DNA of 23,368 nucleotides, taken from positions 1 to 23,368 of the forward strand of contig JANBPT010000780.1 in NCBI GenBank assembly GCA_027575765.1, read 5' to 3'. The translations under genes were made by a program, and so were the position numbers. Within the stretch, counting starts at the first letter, position 1; every line of letters starts with the position of its first letter. Source of the DNA: Tieghemiomyces parasiticus (lineage: Eukaryota > Kickxellomycota > Dimargaritomycetes > Dimargaritales > Dimargaritaceae). The notes beneath the pieces are model-generated. The model made no database searches and had not been told where the DNA came from. It saw only the letters and a program-made list of their open reading frames with translations. Below, piece after piece: positions 19,502-23,368 of this stretch.

Positions 19502-20510
19502 CCTTCCCCCCCCACACTATTATCATTTGGCCTGCGGTTTGGGCTGTACTGGTGCCAAGACGCCACCAATTATATGATTGGGAGGTCTACCACATTCAGG
19601 GGGGGGCGGTCCTTCCACTTGTGACTCTTTTTGAAGGGGGACGGTACGAAACCAGAGGCCTGTAAGCTGAGATGATGATACCATACACTGTGGCACTTGG
19701 CCCCTGCGTTTCTCTAATTAAATTGGTTAAAGCTCCTGGATGGACCATGAGCGCTTTCACCGTGGGTTGATACTCTCGTTGGCGGACAATGGTGCTTCCT
19801 ACACCGAATCTAGTCTCGTGTGCCGGCCCCGGGACGCTACTGATAAGGGCTCGGGCGAGGTCGCGGTCGCCTTTTCCGCTGCGATTTCAGCCTAGGCTTG
19901 GTGTTTATGGGATCATAGGACCAATTTGACTGCGTCTCTAAGGAGCTTGGGATGCGTGTTGATCTCCCCCATTTCCTATCAATATCTGGCAACCCATTTC
20001 CTCCACCAGTTGCCACACCATCCAGCCGACGTTGCCCCTCGCATAAGATCTACTGTCGACCTCCATACAAAACTGCAATACGCGCACGGGAATGGCGTCG
20101 TCAGTAATACACCTCCTGGTCAGTTGGTTGTCCCTTCCCCCTCTCTCTCCTTTTTACTGGCCTACCCTCCACCATCGTTCACTGTTGTCTACAAGACTTC
20201 GAAATACCCGGATCGATCCTCCTCTACGGTTACTCTATCCCAAATGATGTTAGACTATGCCTTTTTTTTGTATATACTTAACATGCCCCCCCCCCTGCGG
20301 CTCGGTGAGGCTTGAGAGACGAGTCAGCAGATGGTGGAGGGTATGAATTTATAGTCCTTCGACCATATATAAAGCTTGCCCGGCCCTACCCGACATATGG
20401 CCACCGCAAAGGTCACTAAGTTAGTCAATCCGCCCACCGCGAGCCTTACCAACCCTTCTACAAGCTACAGCACCACATCATCGCTTTCCATCCCTGTGTT
20501 CACATTCAGC
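19502..20510. other. Spacer between ZW10 and the acyl-CoA synthetase gene
   Basis: A run of eight C begins four bases after the ZW10 stop (19506-19513). A run of eight G (19599-19606) and one of ten C (20286-20295) follow. No gene was recognised. An open frame at 19926-20315 starts without ATG and looks like chance. The right end carries a TATA box and the leader of the next gene. Confidence 0.5.
20366..20373 (+). promoter_or_regulatory. TATA box of the acyl-CoA synthetase gene
   Basis: TATATAAA at 20366-20373. A transcription start about 30 nt downstream would fall near 20400, after the ATG at 20397 and before the one at 20511, which supports 20511 as the start codon. Assigned by sequence and position. 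Confidence 0.55.
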
Positions 20511-22139
20511 ATGATATTTCGGTCCGCTTTGCCACCGGTGGATATTCCCAACGTGGACATTGTCACCTTTTTGCGGGCCAAAATTCACACCTGTCCGTAC
20601 TGGACCGACCGAGACCGGGCCGTTTTCATCGACGCTACCACCGGGGAATCCCTGTCCATCGCCCAGTTTGAGGCCGAGTTGACTCGGTTGACGGCGGGGT
20701 GGCAACACACCGCAGGTCTAGCGATCGGGGATGTAGTCGCACTGGTTGCTCCCAACGATATTCGCTTCTCAGTGGGTCTGTTCAGCATTCTAGCGGCTGG
20801 TGGTACTGTGACGCTGGTCAACCCAGCCTACACTGCGGCCGAGATGGCCCAGCAGTTGGCGGACGCGGGGGCCCGCTTCGCCCTGGTGGCCCCTGAGGCT
20901 CTGGCTACCGTGGCAGAAACCAGAATCGTCAAGCCAGAAAGCACCTACCTTCTACACCCAACGATCCGGCCTCCCGGGTCGCGTAATTTAGCGGACCTGG
21001 CCAGCGACCAGCCCCCGCGGACGTCGACCAGCCCACTTCCCACCTCGCCAGCCTACCTCTGCTACTCCTCAGGTACCACGGGGCGACCCAAGGCAGTCGC
21101 TCTGACCCACCGAAATATCGTAGCCAACGTGTGCCAGGTCGACGCCTTCAAACGCCACCACGGGCTGTCGCACAGTGGCCAGACCCTGGCTGGAATTCTG
21201 CCCTTTTTTCACACCTACGGACTGACCATCCTACTCCACCTGGGCCTGGTACAGGGCTTCACGGTTGTGGCGGTGCGGCGGTTTCAATTGGACGATTTTG
21301 TGCCACTGGTGGCCCAGTTCCGCATCAACGCCGCGTACTTAGTACCGCCTGTCATCATTTCTCTGTTCAAGGATCCGCGCACCCGTGCCGGTGACCTGTC
21401 CTCGCTCGTGGAGGTGGGTACAGGTGCCGCACCTTTCTCCGCCCAGCTCATCCACGACATTCTAACTGTGTACGCGGTCCGATTCGGTCAGGGGTACGGC
21501 CTCACCGAAGCCTCCCCCGCGGTCCTGTTCACCCCGGCCGCCGTCCACGCTTCTAGCACCGTGGGAGTGTTACTACCCAACATGGAGGCTAAAATCGTGG
21601 CGGAAGACGGTCGGGCACTCGGGTACGGTGAGACGGGCGAACTCTGCCTACGGGGTCCTAACGTGATGTCTGGTTACCTTAACAACCCCGAGGCCACCAC
21701 CGCCAGTTTCGACGCCGACGGTTTCTTACTCACTGGCGACCTGGGTCATGTAAGTGTGCACGACGAGTTCTTTATCACCGACCGTATCAAGGAGCTCATC
21801 AAGTACAAGGGATTCCAAGTCGCACCCGCCGAGCTGGAGGCCGTGCTCATTTCCCACCCAGCCGTTCGAGAAGCGGTCGTGCTTGGCAGCTATGACCCGG
21901 AACAACTGACCGAGCTCCCACGGGCGCTGGTGGTACGGCAGCCTGACTACTGTAGCCGGGACGCCGAGGAACTGGCCCGCGAAATTGCCTCGTTCACAAA
22001 CGACCAAGTGGCTGGCTACAAGAAGCTACGGGGTGGGGTAGGTTTCATTGACGCGTTACCCAAATCGGCCGCGGGTAAGGTTATGCGTCGTCAACTGCGC
22101 GCTCAGTTGCAATTAGGGAACCCTCTGGGGCCAACGTGA
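20511..22139 (+). CDS. 4-coumarate:CoA-ligase-like acyl/aryl-CoA synthetase
   Basis: Single exon, 542 residues from ATG 20511. It belongs to the adenylate-forming (AMP-binding) superfamily, which activates a carboxylic acid with ATP and then transfers it to CoA. The phosphate-binding loop is YSSGTTGRPK (185-194), followed by 'ILPFFHTYGLT', GQGYGLTEASP (about 326-336), TGDLG (408-412), 'KELIKYKGFQVAP' (427-439) and PKSAAGK with catalytic Lys523. It is complete and intact. The start is taken at 20511 because 'MIFRS...PVDIPNVD' is the usual beginning of fungal 4CL-like enzymes and a TATA box lies 140 nt upstream. The open frame does continue in phase to ATG 20397, adding 38 Ser/Thr-rich residues that could instead be a targeting peptide. 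The C-terminus (GPT) has no PTS1 peroxisomal signal. The substrate cannot be told. Aromatic or medium/long-chain acids are family possibilities. Confidence 0.9.
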   Translation: MIFRSALPPVDIPNVDIVTFLRAKIHTCPYWTDRDRAVFIDATTGESLSIAQFEAELTRLTAGWQHTAGLAIGDVVALVAPNDIRFSVGLFSILAAGGTVTLVNPAYTAAEMAQQLADAGARFALVAPEALATVAETRIVKPESTYLLHPTIRPPGSRNLADLASDQPPRTSTSPLPTSPAYLCYSSGTTGRPKAVALTHRNIVANVCQVDAFKRHHGLSHSGQTLAGILPFFHTYGLTILLHLGLVQGFTVVAVRRFQLDDFVPLVAQFRINAAYLVPPVIISLFKDPRTRAGDLSSLVEVGTGAAPFSAQLIHDILTVYAVRFGQGYGLTEASPAVLFTPAAVHASSTVGVLLPNMEAKIVAEDGRALGYGETGELCLRGPNVMSGYLNNPEATTASFDADGFLLTGDLGHVSVHDEFFITDRIKELIKYKGFQVAPAELEAVLISHPAVREAVVLGSYDPEQLTELPRALVVRQPDYCSRDAEELAREIASFTNDQVAGYKKLRGGVGFIDALPKSAAGKVMRRQLRAQLQLGNPLGPT

Positions 22140-22153
22140 CAAATCGTGTCACG
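22135..22153 (+). repeat. Perfect 7-bp hairpin overlapping the stop codon
   Basis: CGTGACA (22135-22141) pairs with TGTCACG (22147-22153) around a five-base loop. The TGA stop (22137-22139) lies inside the left arm. It could fold in mRNA or DNA. Function unknown. Confidence 0.5.
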
Positions 22154-22790
22154 GTCTATCGGCATTATATAGTGCCCAGGGCACCAAGGGATGGTAGTAA
22201 CATGTAATAGCCGACACGATCAGGGATTCAAGGACTCTCTCTCTCTTTCTTCCTCCCCCCATATACGAGCGAAGGCATGGCAAAGGATCAAGACTATAAA
22301 ACCCGTGGCATTGGACTAGACGGGGGACGGCCGAAAATACCTACGAATGAGGCAAGCCATTTATCAGTCCACCAAAGGGTTAGTCGAGAGGCTGAGGGTT
22401 CCTAGATAATGTCGAAGGGTATTGAGTATGGCAACCATCAATGTCACGCTTTACGTGATGAACTCTGGTTTATTTGTTTCCAACGCCTTTTCCAGCCAGG
22501 CCTAGCCTTCAACGATGTGCGCTACGATCGTTAAACGTCGGCGGAGACGAGGTGACCTAGTGGCTAAGGATTAGTTTGGGTACTGATACTATTGAACCTC
22601 ACTCAATTAGACGTCCACTTCTCAGGAGACGGCCATCCTGGTTAGACCTATTTCTCTTTCAAGTAACAAGCCGAGAGTCCACCGGTACCTATTGAAGCAG
22701 TTGGCTATCACGCTAATGGTTTTGAAATCACCGGTGGCAGAGGGGGGGAGCGACGCTACGTAGGGCCAACCAGCCCCATGGGCAGGGGAT
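22140..22790. other. Convergent spacer, synthetase and rhodanese 3' ends
   Basis: Both flanking genes end here. A CT-microsatellite (about 22234-22247) and a run of seven G (22741-22747, C-rich in the rhodanese sense) were seen. No coding frame or RNA gene is supported. Confidence 0.5.
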
Positions 22791-23354
22791 TCAGGTCTCA
22801 GTCCGGCTGGCGTACTCGAGCCAGCTGCCTTTGTAGTTGCGCGGGTGCCGATAACCCGCACGCTGCGCAGCCTCCACCGCAGCCCCAGCCCGGACACCGG
22901 AGCGGCAGTAAAAGATGACGGGTTCGCTCGGCTGCGGCTTGGTAAAGCCGTACCGAGCATGGAATCGATCGGCCGATAGTTGCAGGGCGTCGGCCACTTC
23001 GCCCACAGGGATGGCCTCGCTAGTCGGGATGGCGCCAGAGGCCTGGATTTCGTCAGGTTCCCGGACATCGATGAGGGCAGGGACCCCGGTGGCGCCTTTC
23101 TGTCGGTCGTGGATCACGGTCAATAGCTCTTCGAAGCTGACCAACGGAGACACACTATCGTTTGGATCCTGGGTGATCTCTTTGCCGTACCACAGAGTGG
23201 ATCGTGTTGGACAGGGTGCAGTAGCCGATAGCGGTCGACACGGGATATAAAGGATGTTGGAGTACAAGCTCGTCCGCGGCATGGCCATGCTCGCCAGCGG
23301 GCGTCGGAGGGCTGACCCCACCGGCCGACTAATCGAAGGCCATAGTCTGAACAT
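22791..23354 (-). CDS. Mitochondrial-type single-domain rhodanese (thiosulfate sulfurtransferase)
   Basis: Single exon, 187 residues. Rhodaneses transfer sulfane sulfur from thiosulfate to a thiol acceptor through a cysteine persulfide. The domain covers about residues 70-187: an IDVREPDE segment (95-102), the active loop YCRSGVRAG with Cys150, and a closing 'NYKGSWLEY' (173-181). All are typical of the small fungal/eukaryotic RDL1/TSTD1-like group. Residues 1-50 are rich in Arg, Ser and Ala without acidic residues, as in a mitochondrial presequence. ATG 23354 lies 14 bases from the window edge, so an upstream start or 5' exon cannot be excluded. It converges on the acyl-CoA synthetase. Confidence 0.88.
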   Translation of the reverse strand: MFRLWPSISRPVGSALRRPLASMAMPRTSLYSNILYIPCRPLSATAPCPTRSTLWYGKEITQDPNDSVSPLVSFEELLTVIHDRQKGATGVPALIDVREPDEIQASGAIPTSEAIPVGEVADALQLSADRFHARYGFTKPQPSEPVIFYCRSGVRAGAAVEAAQRAGYRHPRNYKGSWLEYASRTET

Positions 23355-23368
23355 GGTGGCCCGAGCTG

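Noticed and set aside
19926..20315. 129-codon frame upstream of the acyl-CoA synthetase
   Set aside because: It lacks an ATG at its start and has no recognisable domain. It runs through spacer DNA that includes a poly-C tract.

Overview
The window looks like nuclear DNA of a fungus, probably an early-diverging (zygomycete-grade) lineage. The genes carry short spliceosomal introns of about 105-160 nt, mostly with GTAAGT or GTATGT donors and pyrimidine-rich 3' ends. The proteins are eukaryotic (EMC4, YIPF6/Yip4, ZW10, endonuclease V, mitochondrial rhodanese). The coding DNA is rather GC-rich and sits between gene-poor spacers full of pyrimidine runs and poly-C/poly-G tracts. The lineage is inferred from protein resemblance and gene structure. 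No rRNA, tRNA, CRISPR array or transposon could be supported.

Layout. 1-2426 holds no convincing gene. 2427-3956 (+, 2 exons) encodes a secreted, membrane-anchored protein resembling periplasmic substrate-binding proteins. 4770-6086 (+, 2 exons) is an unrecognised protein. 6087-8146 is gene-free. 8147-9880 (+) is a large SGNH/GDSL hydrolase. 10138-10686 (-) is EMC4. 11248-11996 (-, 2 exons) is a DEDDh exonuclease-fold protein of the Gfd2/YDR514C type. It is divergent from 12887-13810 (+, 3 exons), which is YIPF6/Yip4. 14073-14657 (-) is a small secreted protein with six 12-residue repeats, each containing Pro-Cys-Asp. 15116-16391 (-, 4 exons) is endonuclease V. It is divergent from 16754-19501 (+, 4 exons), which is ZW10. 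20511-22139 (+) is a 4-coumarate:CoA-ligase-like acyl-CoA synthetase. 22791-23354 (-) is a mitochondrial-type rhodanese.

How the genes relate. They do not form one pathway. Three (EMC4, YIPF6, ZW10) serve the ER/Golgi system: membrane-protein insertion, Golgi membrane organisation and ER tethering. Two (endonuclease V and the DEDDh protein) are nucleases or nuclease-like proteins. Three (the binding-protein-like ectoprotein, the repeat protein and possibly the SGNH hydrolase) enter the secretory pathway. The exon joins given here were deduced by reading frame, splice signals and family alignment from memory. They were not checked against transcripts.

The most unusual items are the repeat protein, the substrate-binding-like ectoprotein, the unrecognised two-exon gene, and a strong preference for long C-runs on the sense strand of noncoding gene flanks.
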